This document shows positions 54,029-64,000 of a stretch of 64,000 nucleotides of DNA, in pieces. This DNA is from Simmondsia chinensis (Eukaryota > Streptophyta > Magnoliopsida > Caryophyllales > Simmondsiaceae). Positions within the stretch are counted from its first letter, which is position 1. Every line of letters starts with the position of its first letter. The DNA is taken from the NCBI GenBank assembly GCA_018398585.1, contig JAGTTD010000007.1, forward strand, positions 11,958,320 to 12,022,319, in the 5' to 3' direction. The position numbers were made by a program, and so were the translations under genes. The notes beneath the pieces were generated by a model. It did no database searches and had not been told where the DNA came from. It saw nothing but the letters and a program-made list of their open reading frames with translations.

Positions 54029-55570
54029 TCAGATCGTGCTGTGGGCACCATTTCCTGTCAAGGCTTTCATTGATATTTTCACAGCTGCATCATCTATGCT
54101 TTCCTCGATGTTCTGATCAGATTCAACTTCATCAGCCTCAATTTCCTCATCATCAGACTGTTCTCCAGCATTAATCCCTTCAGCAGACATGAGAAATTTG
54201 GGATTACACCTGTGGCCAAACTGATAAGGTTGGTTGCAACGGTAACACAACCTCTGCAGTTGCTTATCATCAAATCTGTTGACCCAGTTTTTGACAGAAC
54301 TTGGTTGTTTCCTGGAGCTGCTGCTACGAGGTCTGGCAGCCTCATTTGGAGACAAAATTGTTGATTCATAAAGCTTGGCTTTGGCATAAGCCATAGAAAA
54401 TGTTGTAGGATCAGCGGCTTTAACCAAGTTTTTTCACCCTTGGTTTCAATCCATTAATAAAAGCCGAAACATAATAAGACTCAGATGCTTGAATTTCAGT
54501 TATAAAGCTAACCCGTAGATTCTCAAATTTGGTCATATAATCCCTCACAGATGTCTCTTGCTTCACCTTATTAAATTTATCCACAATATCACTATCATCC
54601 TCATCACTATACCGATCACACAACTCCCTAGCAAATTCAATCCATGTGAAGGATGGATTGCTCTTCGTCAAACTATAAAACCATACCTCATGATCACAAA
54701 GAAGGTATATAGCAGTGATTTGTACCTTCTCTAAATCGTCAATATGGTAGAAGTGAAAGTAACATTCGCACCTCCTTAGCCAAGAATGAGGTTGCTTCCC
54801 ATCAAATGCATCAATCTGCACTCGAGGCTGTCTGTGGCCACTGCTTCTGCTGTTGGTTACCTCCTCATTACTGCTAGAGCGTGGTTGATGCCAATCATCA
54901 GGTGGTCTATCAAGGTGATCCACATTCAATCCTCTCGGCCTGTGTGTATCATCGACTTCATTGGATCGCACACCAGGCCCAGCATTCTAGTTGGAAGTTC
55001 GAGAAATCACATGCTCATTGCGGCCCTGCCTCTCAGTCACTTCAATCTCTGGGTTTCGATCAGGAACTCTCATATCAACACCAGAATTACCCACCAAAAC
55101 TGGCACATTCTGTCTTACTTCATCCCGAGGTCTGATCAGTTGATTTGTTTGCAAGGCACTTGCTGGCAACAATGGATCTGGAACAACGGAAGGAATGGGC
55201 CTCATAACTTGCTCTCTAATCTCAGTGAACTTTTCTTCCAACAGCTGTCTTTGTTGATCGAACCTCTGATTAAATCTTTCCTCCAATTCTTGTGATTGTC
55301 ACGAGACTTGTTCAGCAATTTAGGTTCTACCTGCTGCACCCGTTGATCGACCCTCACCTCAATCTGCTGAGGTAAGGTTTCAGTAAGAACTTGCTTGAAT
55401 TGAGCAAGCATTGTCTCAAAATTACTGTCCATTTGAGCATTTGTCACCTAATCGCGTCCTGCTGCATCACTACCTCCAACACCCTCAGTATTGGACGATC
55501 TAGCAGCTGCTCTTGCTGCTGCCAATCTGGTTGTGACACCACCGATCAACGGAATTTCGTTTGTATCCAT
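54029..55570 (-). pseudogene. A gag
   Basis: ATG at 55570-55568 (minus), 20 bases after the PBS: MDTNEIPLIGGVTTRLAAAR, a TAG near 55450, a coiled region with EERFNQRFDQQRQLLEEKFT, another stop near 54988, then the capsid-like domain (FDGKQPHSWLRRCECYFHFY, SWIEFARELCDRY-like ending) and, after a shift near 54420, a knuckle CYRCNQPYQFGHRC. The tail is acidic (GEQSDDEEIEADEVESDQ). It is the typical Gag of Reina/Tekay-like chromoviruses. Confidence 0.92.
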
Positions 55571-55589
55571 TAATTTGATAGCCAAACGA

Positions 55590-55604
55590 GGCTCTGATAC
55601 CAAT
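55590..55604 (-). other. A primer binding site
   Basis: The minus strand reads attggtatcagagcc directly after the 5' LTR. This is the standard initiator Met tRNA PBS with a two-base gap. Confidence 0.93.
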
Positions 55605-55934
55605 TGTTAAGTTTGAGACTAAATCTTGAACTTAACCTAAGAAATTAAGAGAATTTGGGATGAGAAAGAAGAGAAGGGGATGAGAAAATAGAGAGAATTA
55701 GATGAGAAAAGAAGTTTTAATCACAAAGGATTAATTGATATTTCATTGGATCATCTTTTACAAGCTAATCAGCCACTATTTAAAGAGCAATTAACAAAAC
55801 AATTAACAAGGAACACACACTTAAATTCCCGCCAAAACACAAATTGCATCCTAACCGCTAACTAACTTTGGCACCCAAAACCAGTTTAAACAAATACAAC
55901 CCGCCTTATGAATTACAACCCGATAGACATAACA
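55605..55934 (-). repeat. A 5' LTR (330 bp)
   Basis: Same length as the 3' LTR, about 11 differences. The C/U-rich tract is at about 55715-55645 on the minus strand. Confidence 0.96.
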
Positions 55935-55939
55935 GAGGC

Positions 55940-56935
55940 CTTCATGAGATCGTCCTTTCAACCACCCTTCTTCCATAAGGTATCTAAGTTTTAGAGACAC
56001 CCACCTCGTTATCCGCTCTATTACTGCATATCCATTCTTAGTACATATGCTTGGCAAGAACCATAGTTTTATGAGGATTCAGATCTTCTCCCCTAAGTAG
56101 AGAGTTGTTCCTGTCCTCCTAAATGTGCTAACATAGAAAATTAACTCTTTCGCAATTACCTCACAAATTACTACGTCGTCTAACCTTGGCTTTGAAATCA
56201 ATCATTACCAAGGGGCTTTCAACCATGCCATACTAGAAACTGAACCCCAAATTAACATGGAATACAGGTAGCCAAGAAAGATATGATTTAGATCCTCAGA
56301 TCAACAATCATGTTGGGAACACTCCTTATCCATAGACACCCCATGTTTGCTAAGGACATTCATCAGAGGCAAAGTTGTTATTTGAAGCTTGCCAACAGAA
56401 GACCATAACCTTAGGATGTACATCCAAGTTCTAGATTCATCGGAATTCCCAGAAATGGTAAAAGCCCAACATCTTCTTTCCTTTATTTGGTTCTTCAACA
56501 GGGCAATATAATCTTGCACAGATGCTGCAGAAGAACCTCTGGAGGCTTATCAGTTTCCCGTTCACCATCATGAATGAAATGAGCTACCTTGAAATTTGGA
56601 TCTCATCTATTGGTATTACCATCAGCCATTTCCACCTAAAGATTTCTCCGCCACCCATCTATATCCCCAAAAACTGACATGTTTTGCATTTCAAATCTTC
56701 TAGGTAATCCCTTTTTCTAGAATCTTTTTAGCTGGCAAGATGCCTTTCCAAGCAGGGCAGTTTGATTTCCTGCGAACGTACTGCATGAAGTTATAATGCT
56801 TTAAATATATACCTGAAATGGTCTTAACGTAGATATTCTCTCTATCATTGAGAACTTTTCATCTCAATTTACAAAGGAAAGCAAGATTTGTAGCTTCCGA
56901 CTGAAGGATACTAGGATCACTTGGCCCTTTAGGCC
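55940..56935 (-). mobile_element. L1-type LINE relic, RT end and zf-RVT region
   Basis: On the minus strand from 56935: a post-RT segment (NLAFLCKLR, VLNDRENIYVKTISG, YLKHYNFMQYVRRKSNCPAW, KGILPAKKILEKGITRRFEM), then a zf-RVT-like segment (HPKVMVFCWQASNNNFASDE ... ECSQHDC ... EDLNHIFLG). The order and phrases are those of plant LINE ORF2 C-termini. It joins the RNase H piece left of element A. Many stops. Confidence 0.78.
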
Positions 56936-56943
56936 TAAATATT

Positions 56944-57380
56944 GTTGAACACTAAATTTTCACAATTTTAAATTTTAGCCCTTATAGTTGGTATATATTA
57001 AAAATTGTATGTTATGGGTCAACCTTGAATTACTATAATTAAATAATATACCCCAAATATGAAAATGCCTCAAAATTTTAATGCCTATGGTCTAAACTAA
57101 AGCAGGCTTGAAAATTAAGCCCATGACATTAAAGCTAAAAGAAAACTAAATGTAGTCCAATTAGTATGGACTCACACATAACCCAAATAAAAATATTGAA
57201 TAAAAAAAAAAAGCTAAATGTGGTCAAAATACATGGCATGTGGCAAAAACCCACGTCTCTCCCGTTATACCCAATACAATGAAGTGGAAATGGGAAGTTA
57301 CATCCCTTTATAAAAAGGCTTTAGGAGTCAGATAAGAAAAGGGAAAAAAACCAGAAAATAAAAGTTTCAAAGAAAGAGTG
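56944..57380 (+). promoter_or_regulatory. LTR-like AT-rich segment with TATA box
   Basis: Starts tgttgaacactaaattttc, is non-coding and AT-rich, and has a strong TATA box (ctttataaaaaggc, about 57306-57319) followed by an A/G-rich leader. It is cut at 57380 by element E. It could be the start of an LTR or a host promoter. No partner copy is in the window. Confidence 0.4.
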
Positions 57381-57902
57381 TGATGCGGCGTGTCAGTGGA
57401 AAATTAGAGAAACGAGAAGGAATCGAAGGTTTTCCCTTTAATTTTATTAAACTCTAATAAAAATTATAAGGAGAAAGATAAAATTCATCCTATCTTACAC
57501 TTGAGAATAGAAGAAACAAAACTCATAAGATATTTCAAAAATAATTGACTAACTAAAACAACCTAGTTCCTAATATTTATATAGGAGCTATTTGTATTAA
57601 AACATAATTCTAAAAGATAAATATAAAGGCCTAAAGATAACTTAAACACTTAAGATTTAAATCTAAAAACTAACAAATTAATCCAAATCAAACTCAAACT
57701 CAAGTCTTCACCGCAATCTTCACGCTTCTCTCTTTAGCCGTGACGCCAAGATATTCCCGCCAACCATGTATCCGCCAAGCTAAGCGCCAATTGCAAATGC
57801 TAGGCTGCTTCCCGCCTAACCGGAGCATTCGAATCCCGCCTATTTTAAGCTTGCATTTCTCGACCCGTCTAACTAGCTAAAGGCTATTTGGCGGCTGCAT
57901 CA
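57381..57902 (-). repeat. E 3' LTR (522 bp)
   Basis: Starts tgatgcggcg and ends ggctgcatca on the plus strand, the same ends as F. Lacks the 38-bp tandem units of F. Confidence 0.8.
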
Positions 57903-58148
57903 TTCTCTCCCTGTTGAAAAGAATTCATCCTCGAATTCGTTGGATCAATTGGGCCAATGCCGCCAAGACTGCATCAGTTCTTCGCCAACCCCTTTGGCTC
58001 TTCCTCCTTATCTTGGGTGGGCTCGTCATACGTGGCCTCATCAAATATGAGGGGAGAAGACAAGTCAAGATATGGCGCCTCATCAAAGACAAGTCCTCCC
58101 TAGGTAACGCCTACTAGTGTCGATGCCAACTTGATCTCGCCAATTTCA

Positions 58149-59084
58149 TTAAATATTCACGACTTCCTCTTCTGGCGTTGGTTCTTTGTTCTTTGAGTCA
58201 CATGGCGCCTCAACCTTCTTGGGCAACAAGATGATCATTGTTCCCTTGAAAATGAAGCTATAAGTGTTCTTCCTTCCGTCATGCATGGCACCACTATCGT
58301 ATTGCCAAGGCCGCCCCAACAATAGCTGGCAAGCGTCCATGGTGACGACATCACACCACACGCCATCCTTGAACTTCGACCCAATTGAGAAATTCACCAA
58401 GCAACGTTTTGATATGGTTACCTGATTGTCTTTCTTGAGCCATGACACAGTGCAAGGGTTCGGATAATCCTCCGTCTTCAACCCTAGCTTTTGAACAACC
58501 TCTTCGAAGATGGCGCTCTCACAACTCTCGGAGTCGATGACTAGGCAGCAAACACTGGCACCAACGGTACATGTTGCCTGGAATTTGTTGTGTCATAGCC
58601 AATCATCCCCTTCAGCTTCTTCAGGCACGAAGCCAACTCGCCTGACCAACAGCACGCGACCTTCGTCACCCGCTACCTCCATCTCCTTGAGTGACGCCAA
58701 CTCGTCCTGGTCTTCTTCCAGCACTATGGAGTCTTCTTACTCCAACTCTGGAAATTCATCACGGAGATCGGCATCCACCCACTGTTCTTCAATGTTGGTG
58801 TCGCTGGTAAAGAGCCGATGCTACCTCGGCCCAGGGTCCGGTAGATCAGCACCCAATGCTAGATTCTGGATCTCATCCTTCACCGTTTCATTAGCACCCG
58901 ATGTTAATGGGTGTTGGGGCTGGGTTTCCAATTTCAAATTGAGATCTGCCCCTAGCTGAATCAAGCAACCCTTGATTTGCCAGAATTCAACTTCCACCTC
59001 CTCGAATCTCCTCTTGTCCTGCCATTAAACATCACGATCTAGAACGTCTCTGATGGCGGCGTACCTCGGTCTCCTACGAGCCAT
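58149..59084 (-). pseudogene. E gag start fused to aspartic protease
   Basis: ATG at 59084-59082: MARRRPRYAAIRDVLDRDV, a stop, then a helical segment (FEEVEVEFWQIKGCLIQLGA) and an acidic stretch (DEFPELE, DSIVLEEDQDELASLKEMEV). In the same frame a protease follows: VCCLVIDSESCESAIFEEVV, LGLKTEDYPNPCTVSWLKKD, DVVTMDACQLLLGRPWQYDS, MHDGRKNTYSF. The active-site Gly is Glu (DSE for DSG). The capsid and zinc knuckle expected in between are missing. About four in-frame stops. The plus-strand open frame over 58510-58959 is a shadow. Confidence 0.85.
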
Positions 59085-59092
59085 CTCAAAAA

Positions 59093-59320
59093 GTTTAATT
59101 TTATTAAACTCTTATAAAAATTACAAGAAGAAGGATAAAATTCATCCTATCTCACATTTGAGAATAGAAGAACCAAAACTCATAAGATATTTCTAAAACA
59201 ACCTAATTCCTCTTGTATTTATAGAATAGCTATTTGAGTTAAAATAGAATTTTAAAAGATAAATATAAAGGCCGGAAGATAACTAAAACACTTAAGATTT
59301 AAATATAAAAACAAACAAAC
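59093..59320 (-). repeat. E 5' LTR remnant
   Basis: Matches the inner part of 57381-57902 (from tttaattttattaaact to cttaagatttaaat). Both ends are lost. Confidence 0.8.
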
Positions 59321-59367
59321 TCACTTGCAAATACATCCTCACTTAAAGTAAATTTCGAGTTACTTGA

Positions 59368-59829
59368 TCATACAGTAGTAGCTCGATCATCCGAAGCCTG
59401 ATTCCTGCTCTCTAGCTCTTGTTTACTCTCAAACGCTTCAACCATGGCATCGCGCTTCCCTCGCATTCCATCACAAGCCATTTGTTGTACTGACCTAGCA
59501 TTAAACTGATTGTCAAGTGCAATATTCCAGCTTGAATTGAAACCGTTACCAGCTGAATCTATGAAAGTGCTTTGAACAGTTCCACCAAATCCAATTTCTT
59601 GCGTGTTTACTGCCTTCGACTGAAATTGTACTGCTGCATTTACATTCCTGTTGTTGTGGTGAATTTGCATCTGTCTTTGCACACTCTGCTGTTGAGATTG
59701 TTGCCATACCGGCCAAAAACCTTGTGTGATTTGATGTCTTTGCTGCTAAATTCTAGCTACTTGCTCTAATTGAACCGATTCCATAGCCACATCTCTTGAG
59801 CTAGCAGCTAAACTTCTTCCGTAAATCAT
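59368..59829 (-). pseudogene. C Gln/Asn-rich protein in gag position
   Basis: ATG at 59829-59827: MIYGRSLAASSRDVAMESVQ, a stop, then a Gln-rich segment (QQSQQQSVQRQMQIHHNNRN) and DSAGNGFNSSWNIALDNQFN, a helical EAFESKQELESRNQ and a stop near 59368. No known domain. It occupies the place of gag and may be the N-terminal part of a longer protein. Given its LTR relationship to B, the missing part may have carried an RRM, but this cannot be seen. Confidence 0.5.
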
Positions 59830-60132
59830 GATCAGCTAAAACAATAAGCTTCTGTCTAGAATTCGAAATACTGAAGATCAGGTCCAAAAGCTAACTTCCA
59901 CCGGTTGATTCAATACAACTTTAACCTAATTGAAGTAAATTTAACTAAGCCAAATGCAAATCCTCAACTACAAGTTGAAGTAGCTCAAACCGCAGCTTAT
60001 CGATCAAGAATTCAAAAATTGAACTCTTAATCAACTTGCAATGCGATCAAGGATATTTGATATCAAATCACCTTGATCCTAAGCTTATACAACTAAATTG
60101 AACTAAATCAACTTAATCGAAATCCTATAACG

Positions 60133-60148
60133 AGGCTTTGATACCAAT
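60133..60148 (-). other. C primer binding site
   Basis: The minus strand reads attggtatcaaagcctc directly after the LTR. One change from tggtatcagagcc. Confidence 0.85.
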
Positions 60149-60524
60149 TGTCACGTCCCGAGATCAATCTCGAATCATAAACTAGGATAAAAGATTATGA
60201 GATGAGAAAGAAGTGAATTAGAGATCAAAAATAGAGAGAGATTTAGATGAGAGAGAGAATAATATTAAAAGATATTTGTATTTTATTGAATGAATGAGTT
60301 TACAATGATTAACTCACCTATTTTATTCTAATGCTTCACTTCAAGACATACATTGCATCTAGATTTCCTAAGCTAACCGTCACACTTGGCTAGCCGCCAC
60401 CCTTACCCAAGGATAACCGACATTGACCTTAAACTACTTATTACATCACTGAGTTACTAATACTACATCACATCTTACATGATACCTTATATCTTGAAAA
60501 TACTAATATAGTCAGCCTATGACA
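60149..60524 (-). repeat. C 5' LTR (376 bp)
   Basis: Begins tgtcacgtcccgagatc and ends cctatgaca (plus strand). On the minus strand 60275-60190 is C/U-rich. No second copy is in the window. Confidence 0.8.
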
Positions 60525-61500
60525 GGTTTGTTGATCCTTACGAATAGTGAAGCGCCAAACTTGTAAGTCAAGATACCTATTTTCCACAGCGAAAATGATA
60601 GCCAACTGTTCTTTCTCTTACATGTATAGGGCATGATGTTTGGGAGCTAATGCCGAGTGATGTAGGCAATGGGATGGTTGTCTTTCACAAAAGTTGCGCC
60701 TATATTGTGACCAGAAGCATCGAATTTTACTATAAACTCCTTTAAAAAGTTCGGTAGTGTCAATATAGGTGCTGAAGTCAATGCTTGCTTAAGGCATTCA
60801 AAAGCGATGTCAGATTCCAAAGTCAGCTCAAACTCCACCTTTTTAAGCAAAGCTGTCAATGGTCGCGCAATCGAGTCGTAGTTGGCAATGAATCGTTTAT
60901 AGTACCACGAGAGTTCCAAAAATTCATGTAAAACTCTCCTAATTTTCGAGGTTGGCCAATCGGCCACTCATTTCATGAGACAAAGTGGCCCAAATATTGG
61001 ATTTTGGTTCCACTAAGGGAACATTCGGATTTCTTAGCACAAAAGTGATTGACAATGAGCGCTTGAAATACCAAATCAAGATATTGGAAGTGGATATCAA
61101 AAGTCAGACTATACACCAAGATGTCATCGAAAAATACTAACACAAATTTGCGAAGATGAGGGTGGAAGACTTCATTCATTATACTTTGAAATGTAGAGGG
61201 AGCATTTGCAAGAACGAATAGCATAACCTTGAACTCCAAATGGCCGAAGTGAATTGGGATTGTTGTCTTCAAAATCTCTTGTGGGTTCATACGAATTTTC
61301 CAATAACCCGATCTAAGATCAATCTTCGAGAAGTAAACTGCTCCATGTAATTCGTCAAGAAGCTTTCCACAACCGGAATAAGAAATTTATCATTGACCTT
61401 TAACTTGTTCAATGATCTATAATCTACACAAAGTCACCATGATCTATCCTTTGTTGTAATAAGTACTACGGGAAAGGCAAAAGGTGAAGAACTACTCTGA
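60525..61500 (-). pseudogene. D: Ty3/gypsy reverse transcriptase and RNase H
   Basis: On the minus strand: a fingers/palm piece (LCVDYRSLNKLKVNDKFLIP), FGHLEFKVMLFVLANAPSTF, HLRKFVLVFFDDILVYSLTF (catalytic FFDD), SGTKIQYLGHFVS, a 2-codon gap with a stop, then RVLHEFLELSWYYKRFIANY, IVKFDASGHNIGATFV (RNase H) and, in a shifted frame, EKEQLAIIFAVENRYLDL. The gene is cut at 60525 by element C just after FTIRKDQQ. Frames are broken near 61290, 60970 and 60647. Confidence 0.88.
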
Positions 61501-62600
61501 ATTAACCCGGCCTGAAGCTTTTCCTGGATCATTTTTTCAATAATGTCCTTCATAAATGAAGGATATCTATACGTACGTAAATTGACCGGGTTACTACCTT
61601 CAACAAGTGTGATGCAATGATCAAATTTGGGTCAAAAAGGGGGTAGCTCTTTTGGTTCTTCATTCAAACCCGCATAGTGATCGAGAAGTGCAATCATTGC
61701 CGGCGCTTGAGAAGCACAATCTATGGAATCAATTGATATGCCGAAGTATTAGGCCCCTATAACTTCACTCAAATACAGTGCATACAATGATGCTAAGCCC
61801 GCTTTTGATGCTACACGAGATGGTCCGAAGTTCGGCTTTCGGAAGTCCTTTCAATGAGAGATGTTAACCTTTGATGTAAACTCCATAACCAAAGCATCGA
61901 AGTCACACACAATCTTCCCTAAGGTACGGAGTCACTATATCCCAAGAACCATGTCACAACCGGAAAGTGGTATTAATAGAACATCGGAAACAAACTCTAT
62001 CCCATGCATATACCAGGAAACATCATAACAAGTACCTCAACAAGTGAGTTGCTTATTGTCTGCTAGTGTCACTGTCAACCATCTAGTTTGATCAACGACA
62101 CAGTCAAGGCATCAGGCTAATCCCAATTCGAAAAAGTTATGGGCTCTACCAATGTTAATCAATATACTAAGGAGATGTTTACCGTGTTGACCACAAAACC
62201 GCATGGTTTGGCAAGTAAGCGACCCCATATAGGGGCATGTATAGAAATATGGGTGTTTACACAACAAACAAGTCATGGTCTCGTTCAGTTTCCTCCTCAA
62301 AATCATCTTCAGCCTAAATTCAGTATAGTTGTACTCAGTGCCTCATCGAACAAACTTGCCCTATAGTGAACTTATCATGCCAGTGAAAACACAAGTTTTT
62401 TGCTCGGTGTTGTTTACGCTCAGCAACTATCATAGCGTGCTGACAACGAATCGGATTCTTTATGTGGGGTGAAATTGTGTTTGCACTATGTGGTCTAGGG
62501 ATTATAGTAAGGTTCGGTGGGTGGGGGCCATTATTTTGGGGGTTCACTGTGCTCTCTCATATTATTAGTGGTAAGAGAAGGATGGGGGGCCAATTTTGAG
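61501..62600 (-). pseudogene. D: gypsy gag end, protease and protease-RT linker
   Basis: Minus strand from about 62550: PHIKNPIRCQHAMIVAERKQ, a degenerate knuckle CFHWHDKFTIGQVC (the usual CFxCxxKFxxGHxC with changes), an acidic EDDFEEETERDHD, then the protease in which the Asp-Ser/Thr-Gly site reads NIG (INIGRAHNFFELGLA), GCDMVLGI and, later, FDHCITLVEGSNPVNLRTYR. The order matches other chromovirus pol genes. Many stops. It is inserted into or cut by the Tat LTR on its right. Confidence 0.72.
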
Positions 62601-62607
62601 GGGTTAC

Positions 62608-64000
62608 TGTTTACACCCTAATTTTGAGGGGGTTGGGACAACGCCATTTTGAATAAAGTGGTGTGTGGTCAGTACGTGAGGCCTTCTCAAGAGAAGCCGG
62701 CCCTTTAAGTACTAAGATTATAGTGTCTCGAGCCGAACATCCTTATAAGATAATTACAATTGACAAGGGTATCAACAACTAGAGGCTCGAGATAACTGAG
62801 GGGTGAAGTGAGCTCGAGCTCGAGGGACTGCCAAGAAGGCTGTAGGACAGGTAGTTTCCAGGCTCGAAGCAGTTACTTGGAGCATAATTTTAGTTACTAG
62901 GGTGCTAAGATTAATTGATGAGGACGTGTTGCTTCTAGAAGGGACTTGTGCTATGAATTCGGACGTGGGCACCAAGGATTTTCCTCCAATAATTAATTCA
63001 GGGCACGTTCATTGAATATTTGTGTGAGCAAGAGAGAGCTTAGTGGCCTGACATGGGTGGAGTGGCCAGGAAAGAAGAAACAGCAGTTATTTCATGTTTT
63101 CTCTAAATAAAGGACTCTGCGTCAGTCCAAAGTAGTACATACACTCATTACAAAACTTCTTCAAGTTTTCTTTTATAACACACTTATGCTTTTTCCTTAA
63201 GAGTAGTGTAACGGAGCTAGGCATAGCATAACGTAGATCCCTGTTGTATTTACCTTCATAGTAATACAATTCTCGGGCTTTAGGTATGACTTTTCAGTTT
63301 TAATATGTTCTCACAAATCAACAAGTTGAGATTTGAGGCTTTAATTTAAGCCTTTATCGGCCAAGGCTTGTCCCTTGACTATGGTGGTCAGCTAACTACG
63401 TGTCGACCGCTTAAGCGGAACTTGTGGTCACTAACACTATTGTCGCTGCTTGATAAGTCAGGTGAACTTAGGTTCACGCCATTGATTAGGGCTTTGACGG
63501 TCAAGGCTTGTCCCTTGATTGCATTGGTCCTAATCTAGTGACCTGAATATAGTTTGCTTTATCTTAATCTTGTTAGACCTAAGCTCATTTGAGTTATCAT
63601 AAAGTCAGGGATGCAAGGCCTAAAACCCTGATTGACTTGAGCTTGTAAGTGGATTCCTCAGCTCTTGGGTTTGTCTTCATCCCACTTCCTGACTTTTAAG
63701 TGTACGAGAAAAGGTGTCTGTGGGCCCTGCTCTGTCACTGTAGCTGCCACTTGAGTAAGGTCCATATGCTTTAATTTTTTTTCATAAAAATACATAAAAA
63801 TCCACCAACACATTTAACAAAGTATTTTTAATTAAAGCGTAAGCAGAACTTAAGGTATAATCAAAGTTAAATACACCAACATATCATAACCTTTTCTCCA
63901 AAAACAGTGAGTGATTGAGGTCAAAAACATTCGGTTCGTAATTAGGATCACTCCATAGTCATGGTGAGTCCCTTTTGCACGTTTCTTTTGTTTTTACATT
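62608..64000 (+). repeat. Tat LTR (third element), cut by window end
   Basis: Starts tgtttacaccctaatttt and is collinear with the Tat-2 LTRs to the window end, where about the last 60 bases would still be missing. Whether it is a 5' LTR, a 3' LTR or a solo LTR cannot be told. TATA-like ctaaataaagga near 63102. Open frames in it are not genes. Confidence 0.85.

Larger units (their letters stand above)
50355..55934 (-). mobile_element. Element A: 5.6 kb chromovirus (Ty3/gypsy), nearly intact
   Basis: LTRs of 330 bp each (50355-50684 and 55605-55934), perfect TSD gaggc (50350-50354 and 55935-55939), perfect PBS and clear PPT. On the minus strand there are gag, protease, RT, RNase H, integrase and a degenerate chromodomain. 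Counting by eye, the LTRs differ at about 11 of 330 positions, so the insertion is fairly recent. A handful of stops and shifts inactivate it. It is inserted in a LINE relic. Its LTRs share the C/U-rich R/U5 tract with B, C and G. Confidence 0.95.
57381..59320 (-). mobile_element. Element E: truncated gag-protease element, relative of F
   Basis: Left LTR 57381-57902 complete. Right LTR only partial (59093-59320), with its inner end and the PBS deleted and its outer part missing. The interior keeps the gag start and a protease in one frame with several stops. Purine tract gggagagaa on the minus strand beside the left LTR. The same family as F (11876-13606) by LTR and gag start. The right side joins element C abruptly. 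Confidence 0.78.
59321..60524 (-). mobile_element. Element C: 5' end of an LTR element (LTR, leader, Gln-rich gag)
   Basis: 5' LTR 60149-60524, PBS and about 0.8 kb of interior on the minus strand. The left part is missing where it meets element E. LTR sequence is related to A and B (atcataaactaggataaaagat; gatgagaaagaag; aattagagat). Inserted in the RNase H of gypsy fragment D (flank ggttt after 60524). Confidence 0.75.

Noticed and set aside
54786..55295. 169-codon plus-strand frame over A gag
   Set aside because: Antisense to the chromovirus Gag.
58510..58959. 149-codon Ser-rich plus-strand frame
   Set aside because: It is antisense to the E gag-protease frame, which shows recognisable protease motifs. 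The Ser richness is a shadow of acidic codons.
1..64000. CRISPR arrays, bacterial operons, tRNA or rRNA genes
   Set aside because: None seen. The direct repeats are LTRs or tandem units, and all coding content is plant retrotransposon.

Overview
This 64 kb window is plant nuclear heterochromatin built almost entirely from nested and decayed LTR retrotransposons. The lineages present are typical of seed plants: Ty1/copia SIRE/Maximus, Ty3/gypsy Tat/Ogre and chromoviruses, an L1-type LINE relic and an Au-like SINE fragment. The many dicot-like families suggest a dicot with a medium or large genome, but species cannot be read from the sequence. I found no convincing host gene, tRNA, rRNA or CRISPR array. 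Element limits below come from paired LTRs, TG..CA ends, target site duplications (TSDs), primer binding sites (PBS) and polypurine tracts (PPT), all read by eye.

Layout. 1-16679: a minus-strand Tat/Ogre element (Tat-1), cut by the left edge, with its 5' LTR at 15339-16679. It is interrupted by a SIRE-type copia element (2409-10910), a 1.7 kb internally deleted element (F, 11876-13606) and a solo LTR (13661-15156). 16680-19640: AT-rich non-coding DNA with MITE-like pieces. 19641-26858: LTR element B (minus), holding element G (20219-23233, plus). 26.9-49.0 kb: a plus-strand copia element split in its pol gene by a 17.9 kb Tat/Ogre element (Tat-2, 30384-48309). Tat-2 contains a solo LTR (35059-41442), and that solo LTR contains a gag-protease element with no reverse transcriptase (H, 36322-40819). 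This is a four-level nest, and TSDs mark each junction. Tat-2 also holds a SINE fragment at 45264-45391. 49.7-56.9 kb: a LINE relic split by a nearly complete chromovirus (A, 50355-55934; perfect TSD; about 3% LTR divergence). 56.9-62.6 kb: an LTR-like piece, a truncated gag-protease element (E), the 5' end of an element (C) and a gypsy pol fragment (D). 62608-64000: a third Tat LTR running off the window.

Most interesting signal. Two different LTR elements, B and G, have in the gag position an RNA-recognition motif (RRM) resembling the polypyrimidine tract-binding protein (PTB) family, and neither shows a recognisable gag-pol. Their LTRs, and those of the pol-bearing chromovirus A, share a long C/U-rich stretch (UCUCAUCUAAUUCU-like) in the predicted R/U5 region, the kind of RNA that PTB proteins bind. 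A reasonable hypothesis is a family of non-autonomous LTR elements that carries its own PTB-like RNA-binding protein and is mobilised by an A-like chromovirus.

Every coding region seen carries stops or frameshifts, so all are annotated as pseudogenes. Boundaries of decayed domains are approximate.
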